64,000 nt of DNA from Hypomyces perniciosus (GCA_008477525.1 SPDT01000002.1:1116001-1180000); one strand, 5' to 3'. Shown: positions 34,355-46,441, counted from the stretch's first letter. Program-made: numbers and translations. Notes: generated by a model from the letters alone, not told the origin.

Positions 34355-34732
34355 ATGTGTTCAAACTTCAACGGCTTGGGGCGGCCGAACGAGGAATCAA
34401 CTCAAGGAGGACTGATATACTTCCTGTCTCCCATCTTTATGATGGCCTCACACCATGTAAAATTTCCACCACCGACATTAGAGTGTCGGATTTTCGATTT
34501 GAGTAGGACCCGGAGCAGTGGAAACCGCACTGCTGGCTTGGCGGGTGGTATTGACAACATAATGGACAAACCAATTTTCAACACAGCCACCCAAATTACC
34601 TTAGCACGTGAAGATTTCATCGCAATACTTGCAATCCTCCATATCGGTTGCCGGGACGAGGCATTTCATATCTTGATATCAGTTTCACAGATCTTGGCAC
34701 CCGACACTGGAGGCCGCTTGAATCGGCCCTAA
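34355..34732 (+). CDS. Hypothetical ORF downstream of MOB
   Basis: A 125-codon frame (MCSNFNGLGRPNEESTQGG through LAREDFIAILAILHIG) that starts 68 bp after the MOB stop. No family is recognised. The overlapping frame continues to 34839. It could be a relic of another gene or part of the MOB 3' region. Confidence 0.25.
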   Translation: MCSNFNGLGRPNEESTQGGLIYFLSPIFMMASHHVKFPPPTLECRIFDLSRTRSSGNRTAGLAGGIDNIMDKPIFNTATQITLAREDFIAILAILHIGCRDEAFHILISVSQILAPDTGGRLNRP

Positions 34733-36596
34733 GGAAGAGTGGAGAGTCAGTCAGTTTGTTCCGGTTTGCGGAGAAGAATCGGCGTTATGGATTAGTTGAG
34801 CAAACAATAACGATTACTCGGAGTCTGCTGGGCGGATAAGTCCCTATAATAGGTATGCAATAAACCCACAGCCTTTGAGAACTTGGCTCATCGGTCTTTG
34901 CCTTCATGCTCCCTTGCAGCTCGTCCTGAGACATAACCACCTTTCTGGCCCTGGTCTATCGGGATTGCGTGTGCGCCGAGAAAATCCTATGCATGCTTAA
35001 TGCATCTTGCGGAACCATGGTGCATATCGGTCAATTGTCCCTCTATCTGCACTTTCAGGTGATTGGCTGATATCAACGCAACCTCGCTGACTTGCATCAA
35101 GTCCCTGGCCTTGGGCCGGCAATGGTTGTAAGAGCCAAGATTTTTAATTGACCACGATGGGTAATACGCTGTAGAAGCCGTCTTATGCCAAGGGGAACCA
35201 TTTCTCAAGGGCCATTCATATATGTCTGAAAGAAGCAGTTGCAATCAATGCCCTGGCAAGCGTCTCTCTTAATCAGTTCTTACCTCGAATCCTGGACCCT
35301 CATGCATGGTGGCGCGGGCCAATCGTCAGGAGATGTGAACACTAATACACTGCACGCCCTGTTGCAAACCTGGCTACTTTGTATTACCCAGTTTGGATAT
35401 TTACACTGACAATCCATCCTTCAGAGCTCATTGTCTCACCTTCGCCCAGACTGGCGGAGATGAGATTTTTGGGATCCAAGACTACCCTTTGTTTCAGTCT
35501 GTGTCGATCCTTGCCTAAAATGACAGCGTCCGCTGACGGGACAAAGACTCAGCTGTTGACTAGATATAGCTTACTCGGCAGTTGTCAAGTGTTTATCGCG
35601 CTATTAGTCGATTCGTATCCGTCATTCTTACTTGGTGATTTCAGCAAATGTTGACACTTCCAGCCCAAATGTCTCACTCAGAATGGCGGTCCGTCCATGC
35701 CGGCCTCGAGCTACATCGGAGTTGAAGCACTTCAATTATTCGAGCTGAAATAAATGGACACTCGACAAACCGATGAGATTGAAGGCGATTCTCAGAGTGC
35801 CTGTCTGTATCTACGAAGTACTGCTAGTAGTACTACATACCAGTATTATCCCGGCTAGATCTCTTCGGCTGGTCCCGCGAAAAGCTCCGACTGCCCAGTC
35901 TGTCGGCTCCACTATGGGGATACCACACATATTAGATGGAGTATGTGCATTGTACTCCGTACTTGCATCGCTTATCACGTTGGCCAAAACAACATGCCCT
36001 TACGCTTATTCAAGATAGGCATAGGTTGTTTGTGAAGTCGTGATTCATACACGTACCGACATACGAGTATGCTCCCTACATACGTACGAAGTAGTAGTAC
36101 TACTTGTAGTAGTACTAAGCGCCCACAGCTGATCAATTAACCGAGCGGAGCACGCACATCATCCTCTCATCATCACGTCTTCGGAGAAAACGACTCTTGC
36201 TAAGTACCCTTGATATGGAAGATGGGAACGCTTATGGAAACGCTTGAGTGGGGTACAGAGCCCGATAATCGACTTGCATGAGGAAGACTCATACCACCCA
36301 CCATACGACCGATTGTTCGTTGGATGATTGGCCAGAAGCCATGGTGTAGTGTTGGCGAGGATGACAGGTTTGGCTGAGACACCTCGGACCTTGATGCCAT
36401 GCGGTCGATGTATCGTTGACCGATGCCAACTGCTTCCCATGTGGCCAAAGAGGAGGCTGATGTGTCGGCTTTCTTTGATATAAAAAGGTTGTCCCTCTTC
36501 ACGCAGAAAGTGGTGGCTTAGCAGCTTTCATCTGTCTCTATGCCTTTGGGCGGCCATCCATCTATCTGAATACTTACTGGCTTTCCGTTGTACAAG
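34733..36596. other. Gene-poor stretch before the amidase
   Basis: Short ORFs only. It includes clusters of the TAC/GTA palindromic motif at about 35810-35835 and 36060-36120. No RNA gene or complete mobile element is recognised. Confidence 0.45.
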
Positions 36597-38273
36597 ATGC
36601 GAGTCTCGTGGCTTTTCAGTACCCTTGTTCGCACAACCCTCCTTGCAACTCTGCATGGAGAATGTCGGCCTAGCACGGCGGCCTCAGAATCCTCGCTGCC
36701 ACTATTATTAGACGCCACGCTTGACGAGTTGCGAGATGGACTGAACTCTGGTTTGTTCAGCAGTGTCGACCTTGTCAAGGCCTACCTGGCTCGAATTGAT
36801 GAGGTAAACCCGCAACTGCGAGCTCTTACAGAAGTCAATCCGGACGCGCTGTCAATTGCCGCCAAGCTCGATGCTGAGAGACGGGATGCTAGTCCTAGTG
36901 GCGCTACCAAGCTGGGTCCCTTGCATGGAATTCCCATCCTCGTCAAAGACAATATGGCAACAGACGACGAGATGAACACAACGGCTGGATCATACGCCCT
37001 CCTTGGCGCTCGTGTCAATGAAGACAGCACTGTCGTGGCGAAGCTGCGTCGAGCTGGTGCCATAATCCTCGGCAAAGCAAACATGTCTCAATGGGCCTCG
37101 TGTCGCGAGAGGGTTTCCCATGATGGCTGGTCTGCCTATGGAGGCCAAACCTTCGGCGCTTATTACCCCAAGCAGAACCCAAGGGGATCATCCTCCGGCA
37201 GTGCTGTTGGAGCTTCCGTCGGCCTGGCATGGGCTTCGTTGGGATCGGATACGGGAGGGTCCATCACCATGCCGGCGCACCAAAACAATGTGGTTGGCTT
37301 TCGACCAACTGTCGGACTGACATCACGGCATATGGTGATCCCTTTCTCGGAGAACATGGATACCGTGGGAACGTTGACCCGGACAGTGAAAGATGCTGCG
37401 TACCTCATGAGTGCTATTGCTGGACCTGACGGCAACGACTCATTCACATCGCGCATCCCCTTCGCATCAATACCCGACTATGTTGCTGCATGTAAGACCT
37501 CTGCGCTGCGAGGCAAGAGAATCGGCGTATCGCGGAATGTGATGAAATTGCTCCCTCAGTTCACATATGACTTATCCACCGATGCATTCAACAATGCTTT
37601 GGCGGTTATGCGGTCGGCTGGAGCTGAAATCATCGACAACATCAATATCCCCGGCCCTGCCGAGGCCCTCAAGGACGCCATGCATAGCCCCGTATATTCT
37701 CTATTCGGGGTGGATTTCATGAGCAATCTTCCCGAAAAATATCTGTCGAAGCTGAAGACAAACCCTCATAATATCCGCTCGCTGCCTGAATTAATGCGAT
37801 TTACAAAACGAATGCCGGACGAGGATTATCCCGATTATAAGACTGACCTCTGGGAATTGATCCTGAATCTCAACTCAAACAACACCTCGCTCGAGTGGAA
37901 GTCCAACTACAACGAACAGCTTCGCTTCTTCGGTACTCGAGGATTCAACGGTGCGATCAAGAATAACTCTTTGGATGCCATCGTATCATTCGGTCCGGAG
38001 GCTGCCATGATTGCCTCACCAGTGGGCACACCTATCGTTACGGTGCCACTGGGGAGGGTTGAAGAGGGTAAGCCCATAGTGCCGGGCGTTGGGGAGCTGG
38101 TCGATTCAGCTCCCAATAAGCCTTTTGGCATTAGCTTCTCGGGCTCCCCGTTTAGTGAGGAGACGTTGTTTGGCATTGCATATGCTTTTGAGCAGCTGAC
38201 GCACGCGCGGAAGGACGTGCACCCGATTGTTCAGCCTAGGACGGAGTTGAAGGACGTTGTTAGGCGGAGATGA
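36597..38273 (+). CDS. Secreted amidase-signature family hydrolase
   Basis: 558 residues, single exon. The frame can be read from a TTG at 36588, but the ATG at 36597 gives a signal-like N-terminus (MRVSWLFSTLVRTTLLATLH). The amidase signature fold shows the full Ser-cisSer-Lys triad: Lys in ILVKDNM (about 117), cis-Ser in RGSSSGSAVG (about 198) and the nucleophile in GSDTGGSI (about 222). Other conserved parts are LGPLHGIPI, AIILGKANMSQW and VGFRPTVGLTSR. Such enzymes hydrolyse linear amides; the substrate cannot be told. A second motif GTPIVTVPLG and KPFGISFSG end the fold. It is the last gene before the AT-rich block. Confidence 0.92.
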   Translation: MRVSWLFSTLVRTTLLATLHGECRPSTAASESSLPLLLDATLDELRDGLNSGLFSSVDLVKAYLARIDEVNPQLRALTEVNPDALSIAAKLDAERRDASPSGATKLGPLHGIPILVKDNMATDDEMNTTAGSYALLGARVNEDSTVVAKLRRAGAIILGKANMSQWASCRERVSHDGWSAYGGQTFGAYYPKQNPRGSSSGSAVGASVGLAWASLGSDTGGSITMPAHQNNVVGFRPTVGLTSRHMVIPFSENMDTVGTLTRTVKDAAYLMSAIAGPDGNDSFTSRIPFASIPDYVAACKTSALRGKRIGVSRNVMKLLPQFTYDLSTDAFNNALAVMRSAGAEIIDNINIPGPAEALKDAMHSPVYSLFGVDFMSNLPEKYLSKLKTNPHNIRSLPELMRFTKRMPDEDYPDYKTDLWELILNLNSNNTSLEWKSNYNEQLRFFGTRGFNGAIKNNSLDAIVSFGPEAAMIASPVGTPIVTVPLGRVEEGKPIVPGVGELVDSAPNKPFGISFSGSPFSEETLFGIAYAFEQLTHARKDVHPIVQPRTELKDVVRRR

Positions 38274-39650
38274 GGAACAACAACGAAGGGCTTGGGGTGG
38301 ATATGGATTGGATGGACGACGCTTTGCGGTACCTCGACTCGTGATTGGAGCTTAGTGAACCGTTTATTCATGAGCCTCCGAACTTGTTCGATCACGACTC
38401 GACGTCGCATTCGAGGCTATTTTAGGGGAGATTAGATGTCAATATAAGTAGAGTTGTATTTGCGAGTTTAGAAAAAAAGACTTCTACCATTTGCTGACAT
38501 GTCTCATTCGGCAAACGCAATAACACTTGCATGTCCAATCAAGTGCTCCGTACTATGCGTAAAAAAGGATAGTTCCAATCCTCCGAGTATGAGGTGTACT
38601 AGTCGTAAGGCAGTTTCATTTAGGCTGATCGAATTGGGTAGTATTAGGGGCAGGATCGGTCGCTCCCTAGTTGGTAAGTTACGGATTAAACTCCTCCACT
38701 ATTTCGTACTACAACGATTTCCACGCGTCCTTACGCAGCTACTGAATACGATACTATGGAGTGCTAGTTGATGAATAATTCTCATGGGATTCAGTCAAAT
38801 ACGGAGTACAGAGAGATATAAATAGCCACTTGGGTAGGAACAGCCATGAGGATCAAAGTTCCTGGGACTCATCACCAGCTGTAGTGATATGTATATAAAG
38901 TTCAGCTATTCAGGTCCAAGTCTTTGCTTACTTGCTACGGAGTGGACCCAACGCCTTCAATTAAGCATCTCTTAGTATTTAGTTCTAAAAACTACCTTAT
39001 CGTGAAATACTTGGCCTGTCTTACTGTAGTAGTACTATGTCCTCAATACGAATAATAGTAATGGCGTTTTGACGGAATTTCTTTCCCCCTAACGCGAGCT
39101 AACCTCTTTTATTACGAGATGCGATAATCATCAGGGTAATTCCCCCAACAAGAAAAGTTTATTCCTTTTCTAATTGTGCTAACAGTCGTAAGTAAGCCAC
39201 AAACTAGACTAGAACGTCGAGTCTGAAACAGTTAAGGTTACTATGGTACAGAGTAGTCCTTAACCTAAATAGCCTAAAAGAATTATGCATACTACTACTA
39301 ATAAGGTAGCATAGTAGTTACTTTGCAGTTAGCAGCTATTATATTCTTATACGAATAATCTATTATTGGCCGTGGATCACCCTGGGCCGGTTAATAGTCA
39401 TCACCAACACCGTTGTCCAAACGATTCTGTTCTCTTTCGCAGAGAGATAGAGTCCAACGGTAGATGGTGAATGGGCTGCCCCCCTTATAAAATTCTTTTT
39501 GCCTAATATATATACCCGTTGGTGTGGTACTTCGTGAACACCTGTTAGATAACGTGGATTGGTGGAAAAAGTTCAATAAAGATGACACGAATTGGAATAC
39601 AATGAGGGTCTAAGAGGGTAAAGAAAAAGAACGCGTCGCGTTCTTCTAGC
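38274..39650. other. Transition zone, increasingly AT-rich
   Basis: No gene is supported. Many short TACGGAGTA/TAGTACTA-like palindromes occur. A perfect 9-bp hairpin (AAGAACGCG, T, CGCGTTCTT) lies at 39627-39645, just before composition drops to almost pure A/T. Confidence 0.5.
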
Positions 39651-40080
39651 ACTATAAATTGGCTGGCCGGGAAACTATCCGTAATAAAAAAAACTGTTTT
39701 AAAGACATTAAGAAGAAGAAGAAAAAGCAGGAATTTAAGTGCTATTTAATCTTTATAAAGTAAGGTAACTGCTAACTATATAAACTTTATATATATAATA
39801 GTTATAAGCCTGGATATATATATAAAGGCTACTGTAAATATAAAAGATAAGTATTGTCCTTTATTTTTAAGAATATTAAAAGTAATTATAATAAGCTTTA
39901 TTATTTAGAACTTTAAATATATAATTTACTTTTTTATAATATAATATAGCAGTATAACTGCAATTATAAAGCCTAAAAAGATTAATATTATCTTTAATAG
40001 TAAAAATGATTAGGATAATTGGTTAATTAATATTAAAAATAATATATTCAATACAGCAGTGATTTTCATAAAGGAGCGGA
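39651..40080. other. AT-rich, RIP-like block
   Basis: Sequence of almost only A and T with scattered G/C, stop codons in all frames and no ORF. It looks like RIP-degraded repeat DNA, but no element can be identified. Confidence 0.6.
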
Positions 40081-40408
40081 AGATATCTAGAAACAACAAA
40101 GACATCTCCCGAAAGCGGATGGACACTATTTCCCTTTTGGCGCCATGCGATATTAAGGTACAGAGGTATATATTTACTACATGGTCATTCCATGCTCATG
40201 GATACTAGAGGTCCCTCGACTGGGGTTGGCATTAAGAGTATCTGATCTATATCACCTTTTCATCAGACAGGAAACTCAACTCGCCATGGATATTACCGAG
40301 TAAAAAGCAGGCCTGTGTAGAATCAGAGATCGTGCGCTGCGTCATCTTAGGTGCGAATCCCAGTTGATCAAGTGATGGCTAACGATTCTAAGTCAAGCAG
40401 AAGAACAA

Positions 40409-41830
40409 TCACATAGCAGCTAGCCTGATCAGTTCCTTCTCCACCGTGCCTATCACATCCATTCCCTCGTTCTCCCTCTTGATCTCCATCACACGCCGCT
40501 TAAACTTGTCATCTCCGAGCACCCTCTCTACGCCCTCTCGCACTTGAGCCGGCGTCGGCCGCCCCGTCCGCAGGTTTACCGCCACGCCCGCGTACTCGCC
40601 CCGTGCCGCAACGTCCTGCTTATCCTCCGTCTCGCCCCCAAGCACCATCGGTACCCCGTGAGTAACTCCCTGCAGGACGCCGCCGTAGCCGGCGTTCATG
40701 ACGAAGACTGACGTGTGTGGCAGAAAAGCGTGGTAGAGGAGGTAGTCGATGATACGGGTGTTGGGGGGAATGGCCACGCCTTCCGGGAGAGTAGCGCCAG
40801 GGCGGCCGAGAACTACAATAACTAACAAATCATCCCTGTCTGCAAGTGCCTGAATCGTGGGAATGATTAGGTCGGCATAATTCATTGCGAGCGTGCCTTG
40901 GCTCACTGCCACAATCCTCTTATCTCCCCTCGTCACATCGTCCCACCAACTAGGGTATTTGAAATCTTCAGGTAGTGGCTCCGACAATAGAGCGCCAGCA
41001 AACTTCGTTCGGGGGTGAAGATCGGAATAGTCAAACTCAAGACTCTTCGGACATAACTGGAGGTTCAAATCGAAAATGTGCGCCAAGGTGTGATATGGGA
41101 CGGCAGGCACATAGTCAGTAGCACCGAGTTCTTTCAGTACCTGACTAAACCGCGCCACCGTTCCGGCGAATGTCCCCGTCATCATCAAGTCGCGGATAAC
41201 CTTGTTTCTAGCACGGCCAGATTCGGTCGAATCGGGGAGTAAACCCGTGCCCAGTGGGTTGGCGTCGATGCTCTCGCCAATATAATAGGCAGGAGTGATA
41301 TTGACTACCTTGGGTCGGGTAGTGAAGCCCTCCGGCAGGGCAGAACCAAGAACCATTGGGATTGCTCCCACGAAAAATGGCTCGGTCACAACGATGATCT
41401 CTCGGGAGGGATCTTCTCTGCGTAGTCTTGCTAGCTCTTCCTTTACGGCCGCCCAGCGCTCGGGTATCTTGTCTAAGACGACCTTCTCCAAGTCATAGGC
41501 GTTTCTAGCGAGGCCAGGAGGAACCGATTCGCGTGCAATGACCAGGTCGAGAGTCATCACAGGCGGAAGGGGGATGTGTCTGGCCCCCGACTGCTCGATT
41601 CCGTCCTTGAATTCTTCGCCTGCAAAGAAGGCGATATCGAATCCGCGTAGCGTAAGCTCAGCAGCGATTCGAATCAACGGCAAGGAATGTCCCATTAGGG
41701 GAGTGGCGCCGAAAAGCAGGTATGGCTTTTTCGGTCCGCTGGAGCCATTGGTCGTCATGCTCTTGATGCCGTTGGTAACTTCGACCACGGGCGATTCAGA
41801 ATGGGCGGTCATTATGGATGAAGTATGCAA
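40409..41830 (-). CDS. UDP-glycosyltransferase (GT1/MGT type)
   Basis: 473 codons, single exon, intact. The N-terminal Rossmann half has YLLFGATPLMGHSLPLIRIA and GFDIAFFAGEEF; the C-terminal half has IVAVSQGTLA, the signature region VFVMNAGYGGVLQGVTHGVP, GGETEDKQDVAARGEYAGVA and VREGVERVLGDDKFKRR. The acceptor-side His of the first motif (GHSLP) is present. Typical GT1 signatures read HGG or NGGYG; here it is MNAGYGG. The likely role is glucosylation of a small molecule such as a sterol or secondary metabolite; acceptor unknown. Starts at 41830 or 41812 are both possible. Its normal GC content contrasts with AT-rich DNA on both sides, and no partner genes are adjacent. Confidence 0.9.
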   Translation of the reverse strand: MHTSSIMTAHSESPVVEVTNGIKSMTTNGSSGPKKPYLLFGATPLMGHSLPLIRIAAELTLRGFDIAFFAGEEFKDGIEQSGARHIPLPPVMTLDLVIARESVPPGLARNAYDLEKVVLDKIPERWAAVKEELARLRREDPSREIIVVTEPFFVGAIPMVLGSALPEGFTTRPKVVNITPAYYIGESIDANPLGTGLLPDSTESGRARNKVIRDLMMTGTFAGTVARFSQVLKELGATDYVPAVPYHTLAHIFDLNLQLCPKSLEFDYSDLHPRTKFAGALLSEPLPEDFKYPSWWDDVTRGDKRIVAVSQGTLAMNYADLIIPTIQALADRDDLLVIVVLGRPGATLPEGVAIPPNTRIIDYLLYHAFLPHTSVFVMNAGYGGVLQGVTHGVPMVLGGETEDKQDVAARGEYAGVAVNLRTGRPTPAQVREGVERVLGDDKFKRRVMEIKRENEGMDVIGTVEKELIRLAAM

Positions 41831-42760
41831 GAATCTTGTTAGAGGAAATGAAGTCTTTATAACACGACAAGAGCTATTGAGGAAAAATCAACGCCAGGGT
41901 TGTGTTGCAGAAAGAATTTATCCAGTCTATGACCGAGGATATCTGAGGACTATATATATTTACCATTAGGTAGGATTGCTGTCGCCTTGCTGCGCATGTC
42001 AGATTATCATTCCTCATACATCTATTTTAGGACTGCCGATAGGACTCTAAATTGCGGTGAGGGGTGTTTAGGGTCCTTAGAGGAATAGGGGCCAAATCCT
42101 ACGAGTATAAACCTATAAAGTCCTATGTCCTGTCCTGCCTGATGTGGCGTAGTGATAGGCAAGGATCGCGCTAAGAGAGATAGTATTGTAATAACTGCTA
42201 AAGAACTTATCTGCTTCTGGGAATACTGAAACATTATCTTTATAGATGAGTTCGATATATATAAATTACTATCTCTATAACTACCGTTACTCTTTATATA
42301 CACTATCATCTTTCCTTTACTATACAAACTACCTAGAGGTATTAGTATAGGAAAGCAGACGCAGTAAATAGGTGAACAGAGTATGTGAAATATTATAATT
42401 GTGAAATTATGATTGACCTATAACCTCCTAGATATTCATTCTCCTTTAAGCGCATCGGAATTTAGCACTGCCGAGATCCACAGTCTATGCTACTAGAGCA
42501 CAGCCACTTCTATAATTATCGTACACCAATACAGAATCGACTGATGACATCCCGCACCATTCCTCTTCAAGCTCATCACTCTGTGGCCATGCAAGCAATA
42601 CTCCACATGGTGACATTGACTATGATCCAGCCGTTCAAGAATAGGCCGCCTCATGCTCGGAGCCCGCTTAATGGCGCTCGCTTGTCATTCAGGTTTGGCT
42701 TACTCTTACATTAATAATCTTATTACATAAGCACTCTACCCCCTGTATTATTAACTAGCG
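41831..42760. other. Intergenic, moderate AT
   Basis: Upstream of the glycosyltransferase. A 75-codon ORF (42487-42714) is not supported. The first 150 bp probably holds the promoter. Confidence 0.4.
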
Positions 42761-43033
42761 TGTACCTCTAGTAGGGACATAGCAGGGATTATCAACCAGT
42801 AAGAAATAATAGTGGGATTCTAACAGGGATAAAGGCAATGTCAGAGACCCTCTTTAGGGCTATCACGGCACGGAAAGGCAGGTCAGGGCAAATATCGTTA
42901 TTGTGCCGTAGAGAGCAAGAAAGCCCTGAGGCTTCTACAGAAAGCTATGGCTAGGAACGCGTTGGGGCCTGGTCACGTAACCGGGGCTCACGTAATAGGG
43001 CATCAATATCACGTTACAGTCAATGCCATAACA
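42761..43033 (-). mobile_element. Probable LTR of a gypsy-like element
   Basis: A GC-normal 273-bp segment that begins TG (TGTACC) and ends CA (GCCATAACA). On the minus strand it starts TGTTATGGCATTG and is preceded by a purine tract (complement of gtaccccccctcttt at 43034-43048). That is the layout of a 3' LTR after a polypurine tract for an element lying to the right on the minus strand. The partner LTR was not found in the window. Confidence 0.45.
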
Positions 43034-43374
43034 GTACCCCCCCTCTTTATTACGCTATTTAGCCGCGAATAGCTATATCGCTTATATAAATCGAAATTCC
43101 AGGTAATCTATTTTAATACTTCTATTATAAGCGTAAATAAGGCAAATTATATAGTTTTTAATGTTAATAATATATAGTTTAATTATAGGCTTTAATGCAG
43201 TATAGTTTTTAATTAATACTTTATAAGCTTTAGTTTCTTTTTAATTATTTCCTTTTTTTCCTTTTTTATAATTCCTTTTAATATTTATTATAATAAGCTT
43301 AACTTTTTTAAATTTCTTTTATAAAAGTTTTATATTACCTTTTTTTAACTTTATAAATCTTTTATTAATTATTA

Positions 43375-43958
43375 TGTTAAAAAGGAGGGCTAAAAAGCAA
43401 GGATTTCTGTGTAATTGGGTAACCTTCCTATTCTGGCTAGACCCGGAATTAGGCCCGACGCTAGGACCGAGTTCCGGAGGAACTTCGGTGTAAGTCAGGA
43501 AATTTCTGTTATCCTCAACGATAACAATTGAGCTAGGATCGGCTACCCCGCCTACCCTAGACTCAATACAATGGGCATAATGGCCATTGTGAAAAATCTG
43601 ACCAAAATGGTTTCCCGTTTGTATGGCCGTGAGTCGATTTGACCGATTTTACATACAAATGAATTTTGCGGAAAATAGGAATACGGCCACAAACCCAATT
43701 CTGCCACCGCACACCTATTATTAGGTCGGAGGACTATTGTAGAAGACAAAGCATTGTTCTACAATCACTTCTACAGCAGCCGCACATACAGTAGATATTC
43801 TATAGCTTTCTAGCTATTAGTTCAGTTACAATTCAATTATTCATCCATTATTAACCCAATTAAACTCTCAGTTGTTTCCTCATTGCTGCGTTGTATGCAG
43901 CTTCCTAGAAGCTATACATAAATGAGGTTCAGTATAACCTCGTTATTTTAATATATTA
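43375..43958. mobile_element. LTR-like direct repeat, little-mutated copy
   Basis: About 584 bp starting tgttaaaaaggagggc and ending near ctcgttattttaatatatta. It retains normal GC (for example cgagttccggaggaactt) and matches the copy at 45818 along its whole length in the same orientation. It may be a solo LTR or one LTR of a short element; the exact right end is uncertain. No coding capacity is supported. Confidence 0.65.
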
Positions 43959-45817
43959 TATAGTAGTATAGTATTTCTATTTAATAAAATAGTAAAATTT
44001 ATTATTATTATAATAGTTTAAAAGCGCTTTAAATTCTTATTTCTTTTATACTTTATTTATATTATTTTTCTTTTTTAATATTTTACTTTAAATATTTTTT
44101 AATTTAGCTTTATTAATTATCTTTTCTTTAAAGTACAGTAAAGTAGCTGTTTTAAATTATAAAAGAGAATTATATAAAACTAAAAGATCTTGATATTTTT
44201 TAATAAGCTAATAATATGAACTTATAAATATATTTTTATTATTATATAAAATCTTATTTATTTATTATTTAACTTTTTTATTAGTTAATTAATTTTTATA
44301 TTTTATACATTAATAAAAACTTTTTACTTAATAATATAAATTAATAATACCTCTTTTTATATACTTATATTTTATTTATATTTTCTTTTTAAAGCTTATA
44401 TAAAGGCCATTAATTATATAATTATATATTTAATTTATTTAATAATAGTATTAATATAGAAAAACTTTTTTTCTTTATAATAAAAAGGTTTAGTAGGTAA
44501 AGCTATAAAAGCTTTATCTTTAAATAAAGGTTAAGACTATAATTAATAAAAAATAATAATATATTAATAGTTTTAAATATTATATTATTTTCAGTCAATT
44601 TAATTAATAAAAGCTGATAAATTTAATGATTTTAATAAAAGTTAATACAAGCTTATAAGTATTATTTATATTTATATTAATTCTTTGAGTTTAGCTATTA
44701 GTTTTAATATAAAAGGCTAATAAGTATTTTAATATAACTTTTAATTACGTTAAAAGTTATTCCTAGAATTTTAATATAAACTATATACTGCAGTTTAATA
44801 TAATATTATTAAGTATATTATAAAGGCAGTAAATCCTATTAATAAATATATTTATTAACTCTTTTATTAATAATAAAATAATAAATATAAAATACTACAT
44901 TTTTATAAAGTAATAAACTATTATTAATAAATATTTATAAGTAATATTATAATAATAAGATTTAAATAACAATATAATATAGTTAATAAAGATATTTAAT
45001 TATATATGAAATAAAATTAATAATAGTTAAAAGAAGCTGTATAATAAACATTATAAAGCCTTTATTTTAATATATAGTTTATAAGCTTATATAAATATTT
45101 TAATATCTTTTAAAATTTATAGCTATTAATATATTTAATTAATAAAGGTTAAAGTTTTAAATTTATTTAAGTATTTAGGTAAGCTATTTAAATAATTTCT
45201 AAATAAAATTTATATATAAAGTTTATTATTAAAGGGAATAAAAAGCTGTTTAGTAATAAATTCTACTATTTATTATTTAATAGTTATTTATTATAATTTA
45301 AAATTCTCTATAAAGTTATTTTAACTATTAATGGATATTAAGGTTTTAAATTATAGTTACTATTTCTTTTACTATAATATTTTATTTATATACTATTATA
45401 ATTAAATTATTAATTAATTAATTTTCTATAAATATTATTATAGCTATAAAGGCAGCCTTTATAAATAGTTTTATATTTAATAAAACTTTTTTTTAAAATA
45501 TTACCTAAACTTTAAAGCTAAAAAAACTTTATAAAAGGATAATATATTATTTATTTTTAATTTAGTTATTAAACGGGTTTAATTTTATCGGCTGATTTTT
45601 TCCTTTTAATTTAAAGTATTAAGCTTTATAGCTTTAAAGTTAATATAATAAATAATTTAAAAGTTAAAGCTAAAAAGGAATTTAAACTATTAAATTTAGT
45701 ATGAGTTTAAGGCTTTAATTAAAGTAAAGTATTTAAGGTTTTTATAGTCTATAATAATATTAAACTCTTATAAGCTTTATAATTTTAGGCGCTATTTTTT
45801 TATTACTTTAATAATAG
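43959..45817 (-). mobile_element. RIP-degraded Ty3/gypsy relic (RNase H end visible)
   Basis: Almost pure A/T. On the minus strand the six-frame reading at 45726-45749 gives DYKNLKYF, the degraded form of the gypsy RNase H motif TDHKNLEYF. After it come ALN, FLFSFNF, LNTL and further matches to the RNase H/connection region, with stops from G-to-A changes. The relic is cut at 45817 by the LTR-like copy starting at 45818. It probably belongs with the LTR at 42.76-43.03 kb, which has the same orientation. Confidence 0.55.
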
Positions 45818-46441
45818 TGTTAAAAAGGAGGGCTAAAAAGCCAGGATTTTAGTGTATTTAAATAACCTTTCTATTTTAGCTAGACCTAGAGTTAGGCCTA
45901 ATACTAGGACCGAGTTCTAGAGGAACTTTAGTATAAGTTAGGAATTCTCTTTTATCTTTAACAATAATAATTAAACTAGGACCAGCCACCCTGCCTACTT
46001 TAAACTTAATATAATGCTTATAATAGGTATTATAAGAAATCTAACTAAAATAGTTTCCTGTTTATATAGCTGTAAGTTGATTTAAGTGATTTTATATATA
46101 AATAAATTTTATAGAAAATAGGAATATAGCTATAAACCTAATTCTATTACTATATACCTATTATTAAATTAAAGTACTATTATTAAATTAAAGTACTATT
46201 ATTAAATTAAAGTACTATTATAAAAGATAAAGTATTATTTTATAATTACTTTTATAATATAGTTATATATTATTAAATATTCTATAGCTTTTTAACTATT
46301 AAATTAAATATAATTTAATTATTTATTTTATTATTTACTTAATAAACTTTTAATTATTTCTTTATTACTGTATTATATATAGCTTTTTAAAAGCTATATA
46401 TAAATAAGGTTTAATATAACTTTATTATTTTAATATATTAT
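45818..46441. mobile_element. LTR-like direct repeat, heavily RIP-mutated copy
   Basis: Aligns with 43375-43958 but with many C-to-T and G-to-A changes: cccgacgct becomes cctaatact, gttccgg becomes gttctag, cttcggtg becomes ctttagta. It also has three tandem units of about 19 bp (attaaattaaagtactatt) near 46160-46220, where the other copy has one. The two copies are 2.44 kb apart, start to start. Confidence 0.65.

Noticed and set aside
36159..36502. Two overlapping minus-strand ORFs before the amidase
   Set aside because: No family, no splice context, and they contain parts of the amidase promoter.
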